From Reticulitermes speratus (taxonomy: Eukaryota > Arthropoda > Insecta > Blattodea > Rhinotermitidae), in assembly GCA_021186555.1 (NCBI GenBank), contig JAJKFL010000005.1:21082635-21146634 (forward strand): 64,000 nucleotides of DNA, in the 5' to 3' direction. Shown piece by piece: positions 1-10,269 of this stretch. The position numbers and the translations under genes are program-made. The notes beneath the pieces were generated by a model, which was not told the DNA's origin, made no database searches, and saw only the letters and a program-made list of their open reading frames with translations. Each line of letters begins with the position of its first letter. The first letter of the stretch is position 1.

Positions 1-103
1 GGTATGTCCGATAAATTTGACATAGAAAAAATCTGTACTTAAGTTATTACAAGATAGAACACAAACAGCAATAGCATAGGCCTATTTAATTTTTCAAGTA
101 CTG

Positions 104-658
104 ACACGTGAAATTAAATCCAGAATTGCCATGGCAAAAGCAGCGTTCAACAAGAATAAGACTCTTTTCACCAGCAAAATGGACTTAAATTTAAGGAAGA
201 AACTAGTAAAGTGCTACATTTGGAGCATAGCATTGTATGGTGCTGAAACGTGGACACATCGGAAAGTAGATCAGAAATACCTGGAAAGTTTTGAAATGTG
301 GTGGTGGAGAAGAATGGAGATCAGTTGGACCGATCGTGTGAGAAATGAAGAAGTATTACGTAGAGTCAAGGAGGAGAGGAATATCCTACCTACAATAACA
401 AGAAGAAAGGCTACCTGGATTGGTCACATCTTGCGTAGAAACTGCCTTCTAAAACACGTGATTGAAGGAAAGTTAGAGGGAAGGATAGAAATGAAGAGAA
501 GACGAGGGAGAAGACGTAAGCAGGTACTGAATGGCCTTAAGGAAAAGAGAAGATACTGGAAACTGAAAGAGGAAGCACTAGATCGCACCCTGTGGAGAAC
601 TCGCTTTGGAAGAGGCTACGTACCTGTCGTGAGACAGACTACAGAATGAATGAACATA
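104..658 (+). mobile_element. LINE family 1 (RTE/BovB-like), 3' fragment
   Basis: 5'-truncated non-LTR retrotransposon. Nearly base-for-base similarity to the 3' part of the large minus-strand copy at 22386-24960 starts near 104 and runs to the short GAATGAAT-type tail near 650-658. The same 3' end recurs at 34777-35497 and, on the minus strand, at 40374-40446, so this is a dispersed family. The RTE/BovB assignment rests on the layout of the large copy (endonuclease, reverse transcriptase, then this C-terminal block) and is inference. Confidence 0.85.
131..649 (+). pseudogene. LINE C-terminal domain after the reverse transcriptase
   Basis: A 172-codon open frame holding only the region downstream of the polymerase domain. 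Visible blocks are Y-G-A-E-T-W-T (about residue 36), W-W-W-R-R-M followed by I-S-W-T-D-R-V-R-N, and W-I-G-H-I-L-R-R (about residue 96), ending in a basic R-R-G-R-R-R-K-Q stretch and V-V-R-Q-T-T-E. These blocks sit behind the RT in many insect elements; their biochemical role is not established. Relative to the copy at 22400-23167 one lysine codon is missing in frame in the M-E-K-I-S-W block. The endonuclease and RT are absent, so the first methionine is just an internal codon and the product is not a functional protein. Confidence 0.85.
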
Positions 659-1413
659 ATCATCATACGACAACGATTCTACTCGTATCTACGACCATCT
701 GCGCACGAGTCCAGCACGGTAGCCCATGCGCCAAATTGTACTGTGTTATAAATTTACGTTAGCACCGGTACTTATATGCTACTTTAACAATAAAAAATTT
801 GTAGGACTAGAAGTCTTTGTAATAGAAAGGTAAGCTTCATGGGTTCAGTCCTGAGCTCGTGTTACACACTTATCTTAGCATATACTAGTGTTTATATTTT
901 AACACAGTTTCTAGTGGCGGAGGACAGTGCGTTTTATATCCAGCGGTGGCAGCAGTCGGTTCTCATAATGACTGGTAAATGCCAAATAGACGCTGACCAA
1001 AATGGGCAATATTTGTGTCTAATATCGCCTGCAAAAGAAATCACTTACACCGCAAAATTTCTTACGAATGAAAGGAGCGAAAGGGTTCAGCGGCAATATA
1101 CGATTACAAGATGGTAAGCTTACAAGGAATATCATTAAGCCAATTCTCTTCATTTCCCTTTTAATTTCGATATTAGAGCAGATGACTCTTCGCCGCTCGC
1201 CTGTGTCAGGCAACTGTTTGTTGTATCTAGAAATACACAGTTGCCACTGTACAGTGTGTATATTCGAAACTTGTGAATTACTTCGTCGGTTCAATTTTTG
1301 ACGTCCCAATGTCGAAAATTGAAGTATAGAAGGGCCCTCCCGACATTCTATGAACTGTTTGGCATGCTTTCCCCACTAGCAAACGGATGTGTAAAATAGA
1401 ATAGAGTAGAATA
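659..1413. other. No recognisable feature
   Basis: Short open frames occur on both strands (839-1117 and 1068-1301 plus, 1019-1309 minus), overlap each other and show no domain. I see no repeat copy elsewhere in the window. Confidence 0.5.
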
Positions 1414-1572
1414 TTTATTAATTTATCAGCAGTGTATCATTACAAAGTGTAAAATACAAAATACAGAATGCAGGGAGCTGCGGTCCCCAGCGTCTAAATT
1501 TATGTATCCAGTGCAGCTGAAAAATCTCATTTTTTAAAATAGTCATAAGTAGGTTTACTGTGTCAGCACAGA

Positions 1573-2187
1573 TCAGATGAAAAATGGCTGCACTTCATTG
1601 AGGTGTAAACTTCGTTGCACAATCGCAACACAGTAGCTTCGGATGATCATACTGCGACTGGCAGTGGAGGCTAGCTGAGAGATGCCCTGAAACAATAGAA
1701 ACATACGGGTATTATGCGGAAGAGTTGCGGACTCCTGAGGGGGCAGTTTTGTAAGAGCAAACGACCCGAACCTACTTACAGAACTTATCACGCGCTGTAC
1801 TAACGTCGTCCGTGTTGTAGACATGCATGTTGCGTGGCTAATTACATCTGTAATTTGGTGTTCATTATGCGAAACGTCCAGTTGCAGTCTCCTCTTTCTG
1901 AAACTTAGTAACTTTTTAAATAAGGCCAACGCCACATGAAAACAATGAAATAAAATTTTGACATGTACCCAGAAAATTCTAAACTCCTCTGGGTACAGGT
2001 CAAAAATAAATTTGAGAGCCATGCCTACACGTAGCCCTTGAACTGACACTGCAGGGACAACAGCGTGAGAATTTACATGAAGAATATGTTTTGACACAAA
2101 ATCTGAAATACAGCCAGCTTTTTCGGGGCTTCCCGGACTCTGGGGTCCCCGTGCAGCCACATAAACGAGCCATTTCTCCAGACTCAA
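1573..2187 (-). CDS. Uncharacterised 204-codon open frame inside a dispersed repeat
   Basis: Longest open frame in the window that I cannot tie to a known transposon protein. No domain, signal peptide or catalytic motif is recognised; residues about 80-115 are hydrophobic and aromatic. A segment around residues 15-75 matches, at both DNA and protein level, the plus-strand segment 13160-13430 (shared peptide I-S-D-F-V and flanking bases), so the frame lies in a repeat. An AATAAA on the minus strand at 1419-1414 lies about 155 bases past the stop and could serve as a poly(A) signal. It may be the relic of an unclassified element or a chance frame. Confidence 0.25.
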   Translation of the reverse strand: MSLEKWLVYVAARGPQSPGSPEKAGCISDFVSKHILHVNSHAVVPAVSVQGLRVGMALKFIFDLYPEEFRIFWVHVKILFHCFHVALALFKKLLSFRKRRLQLDVSHNEHQITDVISHATCMSTTRTTLVQRVISSVSRFGSFALTKLPPQESATLPHNTRMFLLFQGISQLASTASRSMIIRSYCVAIVQRSLHLNEVQPFFI

Positions 2188-2281
2188 GTAACTAACAGGG
2201 AAATATCGGATTTGTACGTTCTATCCAGAACAGGAAACACAAATCGAGTACTGTCAAGCACTACCCGAGGCAGTCGGGAGT

Positions 2282-2549
2282 CATAGGCAAAACTTGGGGG
2301 GGGGGGGGGGGCAAATGCTCCCCAATATTTTTTTTACCTAACAATATTTCGCAACTGAGTTGAAGGAGGCAAATAAAAAAATTGGGGTGAGAGTGGGAGA
2401 AAGGGGTGTATGTATATTAGGGACTGGTTCAAACCACTTTTCCCCCCTCTTTCTAAGGTGACTTCTTCGTAAATTGAAGTTCATAACATCCATGGTCGAT
2501 TTTGGCCCCCCCCCCCCCCCCGAGTGGTATTAGCCAAGTTACGCCTATG
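2282..2549. mobile_element. Non-autonomous hAT-like element with poly-G/poly-C core
   Basis: A 268-bp element with 16-bp terminal inverted repeats, CATAGGCAAAACTTGG at the left and the complement of CATAGGCGTAACTTGG at the right (two mismatches). Flanking bases read GTCGGGAGT on the left and GTCGGAGT on the right, an 8-bp target duplication with one extra G. Eight-base duplications are the hAT hallmark. A run of 16 G at 2296-2311 and a run of 16 C at 2506-2521 sit just inside the two ends and would pair in a hairpin. No transposase is present. Confidence 0.6.
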
Positions 2550-3087
2550 GTCGGAGTGGTAGCGACAATGTGTTCCTGAAATTGGAGTTCCCTGAGCGAA
2601 TAGAATTTGGGCTAGCGCCCATTTTCATTGGTTGTGCCCACAGGCGGTGAAAATAACGCCAATCTTGTCGTTTTGTTCTCAGCTGGGAGTTAGATCTTTA
2701 TGGAGATAGCTAGTAGGTATTCTATACTGTCAACTTGAAGCATGGATTTTGCTGAGCCCGCTGCTGCTGCATTATTCTGCTAACAGTTAGGGCAAAGCGC
2801 AGAAAGAAATTCTGGGTCCATGTATCCAAATTCTTCGCACGACGTGACAAGTATCCACAGGTGAAAAATATTTGTCATCTGTACCGGTCGTGGGAACGTG
2901 GCTTAATAAATGGAGAATTTTTATCATCGTCCCGTTAACACTCAGATGTTTGCGATGTTGTACGAGAGTTAAAATCTGTTGTATACTACACTATTTCGTT
3001 CGTAAAGAAGACGGGGTTTTGTTTCAGTATGCTCTGTATGAATGCCCCGTTGAGAGCGTCAGTCTGGAACCAGAGGTTATCTTAAGG
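2550..3087. other. No recognisable feature
   Basis: Unique-looking sequence between two hAT-like elements; the open frame at 2872-3162 runs into the next element and shows no domain. Confidence 0.45.
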
Positions 3088-3386
3088 CAATGTTCCTCAA
3101 CGTTTTTTCCATGGACGAACCCAAAAATAATTTTTTATATCCCGAGGAACCCCTGCGTATGAAAACGACAACAAAAGGAAGAGGTAGTTGGTAACGCACG
3201 GAGATTACTCCAGTATTACCAATTAAAGGACAAAAATTCCCGTGATATTTCGAGATATATTTGAAATTTTTCGCTATATTTCAAAATTTATATTCTATTT
3301 GTTCCATGATTTTTCTCGAAACCAGGAACTACGAGTATGTTCCGCGGAACGCGAGGGTTCCGCGGAACCCTGGTTGGGAAACACTG
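3088..3386. mobile_element. Non-autonomous hAT-like element
   Basis: A 299-bp insertion. The left end begins CAATGTTCCTCAACG and the right end is the complement of CAGTGTTTCCCAACC, a familiar hAT-type terminus. Flanks TCTTAAGG (3080-3087) and TGTTAAGG (3387-3394) match at 7 of 8 positions, giving an 8-bp target duplication. The interior is AT-rich with repeated GTTCCGCGGAAC blocks near the right end and no coding capacity. The termini resemble those at 25355-25663. Confidence 0.7.
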
Positions 3387-4472
3387 TGTTAAGGAATGGC
3401 TGTGAGAGAATAGAATATTACACAAAATGTTTCACCTCCTACTCGGGTTCCTTCCGTGACTACATGAAAGGGTTTAAAATGATTTAGGCTATTTTGCAAT
3501 TAGAGAAAATATATTTGAAGGACAAACATGACCTGACTACAAATATGCATTACTTACATTATACTTTAATTAAAGTTTACTTTTACGTGCTAACTTCAAT
3601 TATCTTCCGTTCTGTTTTGTCATTTACTTTTATTCAAAGTGAATAACGAGACCTATTTTTATACAAATAAAATCTAACACATCACACACATTTATCCACA
3701 GTTTTTGTCACTGCATATGGATGACACCTTACTTTACCGTGTGCGGTTTTCAGTAGTTTACGTTACAAATCTGTCACTATTGACAAGTGTCAAGTTGCAT
3801 GATGCGCACACACTACTTGAAGGACACACTGGCCACTGCGTGTTGTTTCGCCGCTCTGTTGCCCACGCTGTTTGGCCGTTTGAATTCCATTGCCACCGCC
3901 AACCGCCCTGAAACTGAATGTCGTGTTAGAAAGGACGCGATGAAACAATCGCATGAGCGAACGCATCGTATGAAAACCATTCTGTAAAGAAATTGCTAGT
4001 GCCCGCTGGGACGTATTGTCAAAAGTTTTCTTCCTCAGGAAATAGGCTATAATCTCTGAGTTTTCAGTGCCTTGTTCTATGACCTGTACGTCGCTCTTTG
4101 TTTACCGCGTTGCCCTGTTGCTGGTAGACGTTATCTTTAACCTGCACTTTCTGTGAGAAATAAAGGTAATGTACTTCGTATATACGGTAGTAGATAAAAA
4201 TTGGTGATTAAATAGCCTAAATACAGAACTACATAACTCCTTCGTAAAAACATTTCAGAGATGTCAAAAGCATGCTTTGCATATGAGATTTATGTGAAAT
4301 TACTGCGCATTATGATATTTTATTACTATCAAGTATTTTTCTTTCCGTATCATGATAGAATTGTGCACCTTCAATATTTATCCTGTGATATTTCTATGTT
4401 TATTTATTGTTTATTCGATACAACTGTTTAAAGTCAATAAATCTATAGGCAACATTCCTAGAAATCAGTTTA
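3387..4472. other. No recognisable feature
   Basis: AT-rich sequence without a repeat copy elsewhere in the window. Open frames at 3705-3911 and 3787-3987 overlap in different frames and show no domain. Confidence 0.5.
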
Positions 4473-4485
4473 TTAGTGTATAAAA

Positions 4486-4781
4486 GGGGGCGCGCGGTGG
4501 CGTAGGTGGTTGAGGCACTACGCTACAAACCAGAACGTCGCGGGTTCGATTCCCGATGGTGTCACTGGAATTTTTTATTGACATAATCGTTTCGGTCGCA
4601 CTATGGCCCTGGGGTCGACTCAGCCTCTAACAGAAATGAGTACCAGGAATCTTTCCTGGGGGGTAAAGGCGGCCGGTGCGTAGGGCTGACAACCTTACCA
4701 CCTTCATGTGCCGATTGTCTAAAAACCTGGGAGCCTCGACCTCCTGGAGCCTGCCAAGGCCTGTATGGGACCACTTTACCT
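4486..4781 (+). mobile_element. tRNA-derived SINE, family C, full length
   Basis: A 296-bp SINE flanked by an exact 13-bp target duplication, TTAGTGTATAAAA, at 4473-4485 and 4782-4794. The head carries a tRNA-like B box, GGGTTCGATTCCC (4542-4554), preceded by an A-box-like GGCGTAGGTGG. The body is unrelated to tRNA and contains the landmark GGTAAAGGCGGCCGG. A second copy lies in reverse orientation at 7691-7978. Such elements use RNA polymerase III promoters and are mobilised by LINE enzymes; that part is family knowledge. Confidence 0.9.
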
Positions 4782-4794
4782 TTAGTGTATAAAA

Positions 4795-6277
4795 TACTAT
4801 GACTTGGTGACGGTAATTTGCCCGGCTTTGTTTGCTGTTTCGTAATGCACAGTTTCGTCTCGTCATATCCCACGATCTAATTAGCTTAGTACAGTTTGAA
4901 GTGGTACGGAGTTGTTGATTCATGCGGAAATTATGTTGCAAACATTTCTAGCTATTTTATTTCAACACAGTATTTTAAGACCATGCCACTTTCGACCTGC
5001 TTTAAATTTTCGTTACATAAATGCAATGAATAACACCTAGCAGATGACAGGTTGCAGGTCTGAATGGTGCTGCTTTATACTAAATCTCACTTCTCGGCGG
5101 ATGGTTTATGAGACTGCATAATATACCGCGAGAGAAAAGTTGACTTCGTAAGGATCCTTTAGGAATTGCACAGCAATAGGTGTGGTATATGATGCATGTT
5201 TTGTCTGGCGTCAGTTGTACTGTTTATGCAGGGTTGATGGACTTCATGAGTGAGGATGGGTTTTGAGATGAAGTGAAAGGACTTGGCTCAGCACTGACTA
5301 GCGGGCATCTTACAGAAATGACGGGTGAGTCGATACTTGGCTCTGCCTTTCACTTACTGTCTTACCCAAGTCAGTGAGATTTCCTTCCATTCATTTGTCA
5401 AATGTCGACTGGACGAAAGCACTGTTGCTTTTTGAAAAAATTTTTTTAATTGAAAACCTGGGTCCTGTTCTCACATTTTATCCAAGGTCATTGCACTTTT
5501 GACACCTGTTATTCGTTATGTGAAAATATAACCTTGTATAAGGCGGAGACATTTTTCCCGAAAGATTTTTCGCGTAATGTTAATGTATGTGGTTACTCAC
5601 ATACCCATAGATTGTGTTCCGGTTTGTATTCATTTTCGATCTGACAGTCAGCGAGTGGCTAAACCTATCTTTCGTAGGTGAGAGGTAGTAGGGGAAATAA
5701 GAGAGAAGGGGTTGGGTTGAAGTTGTGTAATGTTCTGCTCAGTTTGTACCACAATGTAGACGATTCTATTGGGGGAGATCGCGTGCTTCTCATTTAGTTT
5801 AGTGTCATTTTTTTCCCTTATAAATTCGAAATGTTTCTGTTGTAGCTATGTAATATCTCTTGTTTGCAATTGCAACATTTTCATATCATTTTGCAATTTT
5901 ACTTCCCATTTTCGAGAAGGTGTTGTGCAAACTGTGAGTTATTGCGGTTTCGGAAGGAATGCTTATGTTTTTTCAACCTGATTTAAAGACTAGCTTTTTA
6001 TCTACCCATCTGAGTGCTAGGTTTGAGGTTGTCACACCGGTTCTGCTTAACGGAGCTCCTTGTCCAAAAACACAGCGCCACATCGCAGAAGACTTGCATC
6101 CTTATCGAACTTAGCTTCTGAGCTTAGCTTAGCTTCGCTTCCGAGAGCTTGATGTATGTGGGATTGTTAGATGTTTACAATGTAGGAAAGTAGGAAGGAG
6201 TGTGTCCGATTTCTGTTCGGCACATCTGTCAAATTGCAGGCTATCGAGTCGTCAGGAAAAATATGACACCATAACAG
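4795..6277. other. No recognisable gene
   Basis: No coding unit recognised. Around 6050-6105 a short stretch ending GCAGAAGACTTG resembles the outer edge of the foldback repeats described further on, too short to call. A short AGCTTAGCTTAGCTTC run lies near 6120. Confidence 0.45.
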
Positions 6278-6475
6278 AGAAGACCGATCACACTGGCTTA
6301 AGTCGTAACGCTTCTGACCTGTATTAAGGCGGTGACCGGTTCGAATTTCGGCGGGTAGCCGACTATCGTGTGTCTTCCGCAATTTTCCTCGTGTCCTGCA
6401 GGCAAATGTGGTTGTTGTAACTTAAATTAGGGCAGGCATCTATATAGTTTCAGGCAATGACACCGGCATTAAATA
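6278..6475 (+). mobile_element. Possible tRNA-derived SINE remnant
   Basis: Contains GGTTCGAATTTC near 6338, a near-consensus B box, about 50 bases after an A-box-like CTGGCTTAAG. The downstream body has no second copy in this window, so the call rests on the tRNA-like head only. Confidence 0.35.
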
Positions 6476-6664
6476 AACCAAATATAATTCCGAAAATCGC
6501 ACTAACTCCAGAAGAACCATGATATGCCGCTGCGGTATGTGGTGTGCAGTAAATGCGACTATCCAAGACTATTTTAGGTTTGTTTTTCTGTAAGTACGAT
6601 GTAGAAATACGACCTGGATTCAAGTACATCGGACCATACGTGGTTATCGAATGATTAACACGCC

Positions 6665-6885
6665 TAGTTCATATCCGGGAGGTCCGTGGCTCGTGTCTCA
6701 GTCCGGAGGCCGCCTATCCTGACAGAGTTTTCATGGTTTTCCCAAATCCCTCCGGACAGTGCAGGTTAATTAGACCACAATCCCTTGCTTCCACGCCCTT
6801 TCCAACCCGTTATTCATTTTTCAACCTATCATTAGCCATGGCGTAATCTGAGCTACTGATAAGAGTCGTTAAATAAGACATAAGT
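6665..6885 (+). mobile_element. SINE family D-related copy, degenerate
   Basis: The 3' portion shares the TCGTTAAATAA-type tail seen in family D copies (40115-40359 minus, 57643-57873 plus) and a CGTGGCTC motif in the head. Similarity is patchy, so it is either a diverged member or a related family sharing the same 3' end. Confidence 0.45.
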
Positions 6886-7678
6886 AGATAAACTATTTCA
6901 AAAATAGGGTCCTATGACGGTCTATTGTAGACACGATGATGATTCCGGAGTTCTATACGAGCAGTGAATTTCTTTACATGTTGAATATTTCACCGGCTGT
7001 TCAAGGCACAGTTTTACTTCGTTGGTCAGTTGGCTGGTAGTATTGTTTGCGGTTTTAACAGTCGCAATAACCAGTGCATTTGAGGCAATTAAAAACCAGC
7101 AGTCTTTGTTTTATGTTCCGACATACTCATTTAAGAATCTCTGGTCCCTATTTCATTACGAATGTTACTATACCTTTTCAGTACCAAAGACGTAATACAG
7201 GCCAACATGATACGGCACTTAGTTTAAAATCATAAATTTTGAATACTGATAAGGAAAATTCCTTTACCGTCTTATGACGTCTGTTTTAAAATGAAGGTAG
7301 CGTGAGGGATAGAGAGCACAGATACAGATCGTAACCTGTTTTAGAGCGAGCGAGCGCTTTCTTGCGCAGCATTTGATGATATGTTCTTAGGGCTTGAAGA
7401 ATGTGTATGGGCTTTCTTATCTTTTTTAAGTCTAAGTCCCAACCCTGTGATTTTAATGCTGGTAGTCTGAGATCGAATATTTTCAAAATAACGAGAAGTT
7501 GCATCATCACTTACGGAGGACGGACCGTGTCGTAGCAAAGTCCTGTTCACCGTGTTGTGAATCTTCGGTAAAACTTGGAGAAACTTGATTATTTAATTAA
7601 AATTCAATTAAGTCTGTCGAAAGACCTCTCAAAAATGCAAATACATGCCTCACACGCATGTAAAGGTCCCACGCGAGT
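6886..7678. other. No recognisable feature
   Basis: Two overlapping minus-strand open frames near 7286-7550 show no domain. No internal repeats seen. Confidence 0.5.
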
Positions 7679-7690
7679 TACCTTCTGATA

Positions 7691-7978
7691 AACAAAACGT
7701 GAAGCTGTCCCTATACAGGCCTGGACAGGCCCTGAGGGCTCTAGGAGGTTGAGGCTCCCAGATTTCTAGACAGTCGGCACGTAAAGGTGGCAAGGTTGTC
7801 AGCCCTACGCACCGGCCGCCTTTACCCCCAGGAGAGATCCCTGGTACTTATTTATGTTAGAGGCTGAGTCGAGCCCAGGGCCATAGTGCGGTCAGAAGGA
7901 TTAAGTCAATGAAAAATCCCACGACACCATCGGGAATCGAACCCGCGACCTTCGTCTTGTAGCCCAGTGCCTCAAAAG
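7691..7978 (-). mobile_element. tRNA-derived SINE, family C, second copy
   Basis: Reverse-oriented copy of the element at 4486-4781, flanked by a 12-bp duplication TACCTTCTGATA at 7679-7690 and 7979-7990. On the minus strand the B box GGGTTCGATTCCC is intact; the extreme 5' end is a few bases shorter than in the first copy. The body landmark GGTAAAGGCGGCCGG is conserved. The right duplication lies only about 14 bases from the mariner-like element that follows. Confidence 0.9.
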
Positions 7979-8001
7979 TACCTTCTGATATAGATGTGTA
8001 A

Positions 8002-8229
8002 TTAAGAGGTATGGCTATTAAGTAACGAGACCGCTTTCAAAAAAGTATTAATTTTGTATCTGCATGTTATCCCTTTCAAATCAGTTTCCTTGGAAGGTAC
8101 ACACCGCTCCACACAAGCTTTCCAGTCCTCGAGGCATTTTGTGAGAATGCTTTCAGTAACCCTGCCGTCTTCTCTACACACCTCACGTAACAAACTCAAG
8201 GTTTTAGTGGCAATTTGCTTCAGTTTCAC
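8002..8229 (-). pseudogene. Fused N- and C-terminal remnant of a mariner transposase
   Basis: The N-terminal part, with F-L-V-K-L-K just upstream of the first methionine and then T-K-T-L-S-L-L-R-E-V, resembles the HTH_48 DNA-binding start of mariner transposases. After about residue 28 it jumps to L-T-K-C-L-E-D-W-K-A-C-V-E-R-C, which resembles the extreme C-terminal block of the same family (usually W-K-x-R-W-x-x-C-I). The whole DD(D/E) catalytic domain between them is missing, so no transposition activity is possible. Whether the short DNA-binding remnant is expressed cannot be told. Confidence 0.65.
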
Positions 8230-8448
8230 AAGAAATTTGATGTTTACTCATTGCTCAATTTGTTATCGAGCATTATCACGGCAAGTTAAAATACCGTTAC
8301 AAAATATTGTTACTCCACACTACGTCAACGTAAAGGAGCGTAGTTGGGGGAAGGTTCAGCGGTAACTAGTATGTATTTATTTTGGTGATTAAAGATCAAG
8401 GTCAGGAGCTGCGCTCGCAGTCTCGTTGTTTAATAGCCACATACCTTG
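8005..8448 (-). mobile_element. Internally deleted mariner-like element
   Basis: A 444-bp element with terminal inverted repeats: the left has GGTATGG-CTATTAAGTAACGAGAC and the right, complemented, GGTATGTGGCTATTAAACAACGAGAC. TA lies immediately outside both ends (8003-8004 and 8449-8450), the expected mariner target duplication. The interior encodes only the two ends of a mariner-type transposase on the minus strand; the catalytic middle is missing. Length is about a third of an intact mariner. Confidence 0.75.
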
Positions 8449-8450
8449 TA

Positions 8451-8730
8451 TGTTTATCTTAAATATACTCAGTAATGATTGCTGTTAAAGAAAACACAAA
8501 CACACGTCCGAAGGTTGCGGTTGACTGTATAGCACTCCTGTTCCAAATCTCGGCCGTGACATCGGCTATTCCAACTCGAGATTTGCGTGGTCTTATCCTC
8601 AGCACCACCAGGCAAATTCTTGGACAGTATGTCACATTATTTAACGGTCGCTTATTTCCACATCCTTCAAAATTTATAATTCATTATGAATAATCCTGTC
8701 CTTAAAATGGTGGACAATCCTCGTTCAGCG
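8451..8730. other. No recognisable feature
   Basis: Short unique spacer between the mariner-like element and the next SINE. Confidence 0.45.
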
Positions 8731-8731
8731 G

Positions 8732-8998
8732 TGGGCCGGGATAGCGTACTCGGTATAGCGACTCATTACGGGTTGGACGGTCCGGAGATCGCATACCGGT
8801 GAGGGCGAGATTTTCCGCACCCATCCACACCGGCCCTGGGGCCCACCCAGACCCCTATTCAATAGGTACCGGGTCTTTCCCGATGGTAACGCGGCCGGGG
8901 CATGGCATTGACCACCCACCCACATCTAGCGCCGAGGTTAAAGAAGGAGTATAGCTATACCTTTACTTTCCTTCTGCGCTTTCATGGCCTGTTCTAGG
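8732..8998 (+). mobile_element. SINE family B copy
   Basis: Begins GGCCGGGATAGCGTACTCGG and matches the best copy at 45756-46037 across the head and the body landmark GGTACCGGGTCTTTCCCG. The B-box position is mutated (GAGATCGCATACC). The 3' part carries the AGTATAGCTATACCTTTAC motif shared by several family B copies. Confidence 0.8.
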
Positions 8999-9134
8999 GG
9001 AATTTACCCTTTTTTCGTCATTCAACAAACCAAATATGAACGAATAAATGCATAATAACAATAATATAATAATGTGAACCGTAAGTACAGACTTCGCTCA
9101 GTAGTCACGCTCTTATTCTGCATGTTGTACAGTA

Positions 9135-9375
9135 CAGTCAGTTCTGCTATAACGCGGTAGTTGCGTTCTTGTTAGACCTCGCGTTATAGAAAATCGCGTG
9201 ATAAAAAAATTTGGCTCGACTTCCAAACTTAGATCTTCACGTTGGTCGCTGAAATCGCGAAAGAACCAAAACGCATTTGCGAAAGTTCGCGTTATACAAA
9301 CAGCATTCACCTATTAATCAATCGTGTTATAGCCAATTCGCGTTGACGAAAGACGCGTAATAGCAGAACTGACTC
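9135..9375. mobile_element. pogo/Tigger-like MITE
   Basis: A 241-bp element whose ends are inverted copies of CAGTCAGTTCTGCTATAACGCG (one internal mismatch plus the terminal base on the right). TA flanks both sides (9133-9134 and 9376-9377). The CAGTC...ATAACGCG terminus is the pattern known from Tigger/pogo elements. The repeated GCGTTATA motifs inside are characteristic. No transposase. Confidence 0.75.
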
Positions 9376-9377
9376 TA

Positions 9378-10269
9378 TTGATAAAACCTACATTTTTGGT
9401 GTAGGAATAAGGGGTACTTACGCACCCGGCCAAACCGAAGTTTCGGCTCATAAATACGGACACTCGAAATGTTGTGTTTTTGGGTTCTGCCATTGCAACG
9501 TTTTTTCCCTTTTATGCAGTCATCTGCATATATTTCATATTCCTGAACACGGCCGTCGTAAATTGTTCTTGTAAACCACTGATTTAAGGTGCTGAATTCG
9601 AATCTAGGGAATTTATTTTTATAGTTCTTTTTGTCGCTTTTGAAATACATTTTCGCTAACAAACACATGTACACGATTACAGTCAAGGAAATGAAGCAAC
9701 TGCACAAGCACAAATCCGGTAAATGTTGCGTTACTGAATTCTCGTGTGAGATCTACAGAGTTCCCAAGTAGCTGGCTGAAACTTTGGACAATTCACTCAG
9801 TTAAATGCCACGAGTTACATCGTGTTTCCTCAAAGCTTGCAAGTAAGATTGCAAGCCGAGTGGACTTGAAGAATGAAGCAATGAACTAATGCCTCTGTAT
9901 GTACCTGTGCTTTGTTATGTAATTGCTTTACCATTTCTTAAGCTTGTTCACTTTCAAGGAAAGGAAGACAGTGGTGTACTTCCTGGGTCATCAGTTGGAC
10001 TTAGGTACGTGGTTGCTATCTCTGGTGCTGTTTATGCTCGAGACTCATGGGAGTTGCGCTTGATTCAGTGCAGGCTGCTGTCTACCTCATGTGTAGGGAC
10101 CCCATTCGTCCCATTTTTCCCGGGACAGTCCCGCATTTTCCAATGTTACAAAAAAAATACATTTCTGACAACACGTACAAACGTGACTTCCACGCGGTAG
10201 GAGAAAACATGTATAGGAGTAGGCCCGCCATCAGCCAGCCACTAACGGGAAGGAACAGGTGAGGGAGAG
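9378..10269. other. No recognisable gene
   Basis: Open frames at 9375-9713 (minus) and 9889-10200 (plus) have no domain. The minus frame starts with a hydrophobic, signal-like stretch, but its sequence does not resemble any family I know and it lies among transposon debris. Confidence 0.4.

Noticed and set aside
9375..9713. Secreted or membrane protein with hydrophobic start on the minus strand
   Set aside because: No family resemblance, no splice context, and it overlaps the edge of the Tigger-like MITE; chance frame most likely.
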